Virus record (IMG/VR): IMGVR_UViG_3300040856_000134
Span: 1 to 22,667 of that record
DNA from: a virus
DNA length: 22,667 bases
Strand: one strand, 5' to 3'
Positions 22,309-22,667 of the stretch are shown here, piece after piece. Below the pieces are notes generated by a model. It was not told the DNA's origin and made no database searches. It saw nothing but the letters and a program-made list of their open reading frames with translations. The stretch's first letter is position 1. Each line of letters begins with the position of its first letter. The translations under genes were made by a program, and so were the position numbers.

Positions 22309-22667
22309 TTATCTCCTTTTCACTTTTGTGCCGCCAAACTTAATAAACTTTGGATGCTTGTTCTTACCCTTCTCCTTCAACCAATCTTCAGGAATGATCC
22401 TGTCGTAATATCGGAAGCCGTGCTTAATGCACCAGTCTGCATACGAAGACTTGGCACCCTTACTTAACTTAGATTTACTATTAGTAAACACAAAGCGTAT
22501 ATCCAGCTTGGGATGCTGCTTCTTAATGGCGATATGCTTGCGCCTATCTGCTGCCATGAACCTGCCCTTTGTCTCAATGATGATACCATTGTCGAGTACA
22601 AAGTCAGGGGTATAGGTGCGGTAGGCTAGGTCTTCCCATTCAATCTTGATGTTCTCATAGTCATACT
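22309..22667 (-). CDS. T7 endonuclease I-like Holliday junction resolvase (N-terminus cut by window edge)
   Basis: 118 residues are visible before the stop; the frame stays open to the right window edge, so the real start lies beyond 22667. The visible part begins 'YDYENIKIEWEDLAYRTYTP' and continues through the PD-(D/E)xK site: 'TYTPDFVLDNG' and 'IIIETKGRF', giving Asp, Glu and Lys as in T7 gp3 (Asp55, Glu65, Lys67; the Asp-Glu spacing of 10 is the same). The later part ('HPKLDIRFVFTNSKSKLSKG', 'YADWCIKHGF', 'RIIPEDWL') matches the same family. It resolves branched DNA and, in T7, degrades host DNA to nucleotides for reuse. An internal ATG at 22557 would remove the catalytic motif, so it is not the start. 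Confidence 0.92.
   Translation of the reverse strand, partial: YDYENIKIEWEDLAYRTYTPDFVLDNGIIIETKGRFMAADRRKHIAIKKQHPKLDIRFVFTNSKSKLSKGAKSSYADWCIKHGFRYYDRIIPEDWLKEKGKNKHPKFIKFGGTKVKRR

Noticed and set aside
22309-22557. Treating the endonuclease as an 82-residue protein starting at ATG 22557.
   Set aside because: The frame continues upstream with the PD-(D/E)xK catalytic residues and runs off the window edge; the shorter form would be inactive.

Overview
The window is a stretch of a tailed double-stranded DNA phage (podovirus-type) genome, with no cellular genes. It has A+T-rich coding sequence, densely packed genes, frequent 1-17 base overlaps, and two convergent operons that meet at a shared hairpin. 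The gene set (T7/SU10-type tail adaptor and nozzle, fibres with TQTLTNKT-type repeats, B12-dependent ribonucleotide reductase, MazG, DUF3310, T7-type endonuclease I) is typical of marine podoviruses. The B12-dependent reductase suggests a relative of the roseophage SIO1/'Cobavirus' group or another alphaproteobacterial marine phage; that placement is inference. No RNA polymerase, integrase, portal, terminase, lysin or tRNA gene is visible.

Left arm, plus strand (1-18333). A gene tail, possibly the major capsid protein, ends at 41 and is followed by a hairpin terminator. Then come the tail adaptor (96-812), nozzle-like protein (822-2531) and main tail fibre (2535-4391). A textbook sigma70 promoter, with consensus -35, 17-bp spacer and extended consensus -10, lies at 4399-4427. 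It opens a module of eight small-to-medium fibre and adhesin-type genes (4450-9976). Within that module one two-gene cassette occurs twice with the same 12-base gap. The first copy carries a glycine-rich tip protein and the second a seven-repeat FG-GAP-like propeller tip. A small membrane protein (holin-like) follows. The last block (10246-18333) holds probable internal virion/ejection proteins, including one with six 22-residue and seven 11-residue helical repeats and a 1193-residue giant.

Right arm, minus strand (18366-22667, transcribed leftwards). In transcription order: T7-type endonuclease I (cut by the window edge), an acidic unknown, DUF3310, a 48-residue protein, class II ribonucleotide reductase, a possible 38-residue protein, a GIY-YIG (T5orf172-type) nuclease, a ribosome-modulation-factor-like protein, and MazG. 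Together these suggest breakdown of host DNA, dNTP synthesis and pool control, and possibly control of host ribosomes. The arms converge on a GGGGGC/GCCCCC hairpin at 18337-18362.

The points most worth following are the duplicated tip cassette behind its own consensus promoter, the propeller adhesin, the 22/11-residue helical repeat array in a probable ejection protein, and the RMF-like gene beside mazG. There is no gap longer than 300 bases without a gene.
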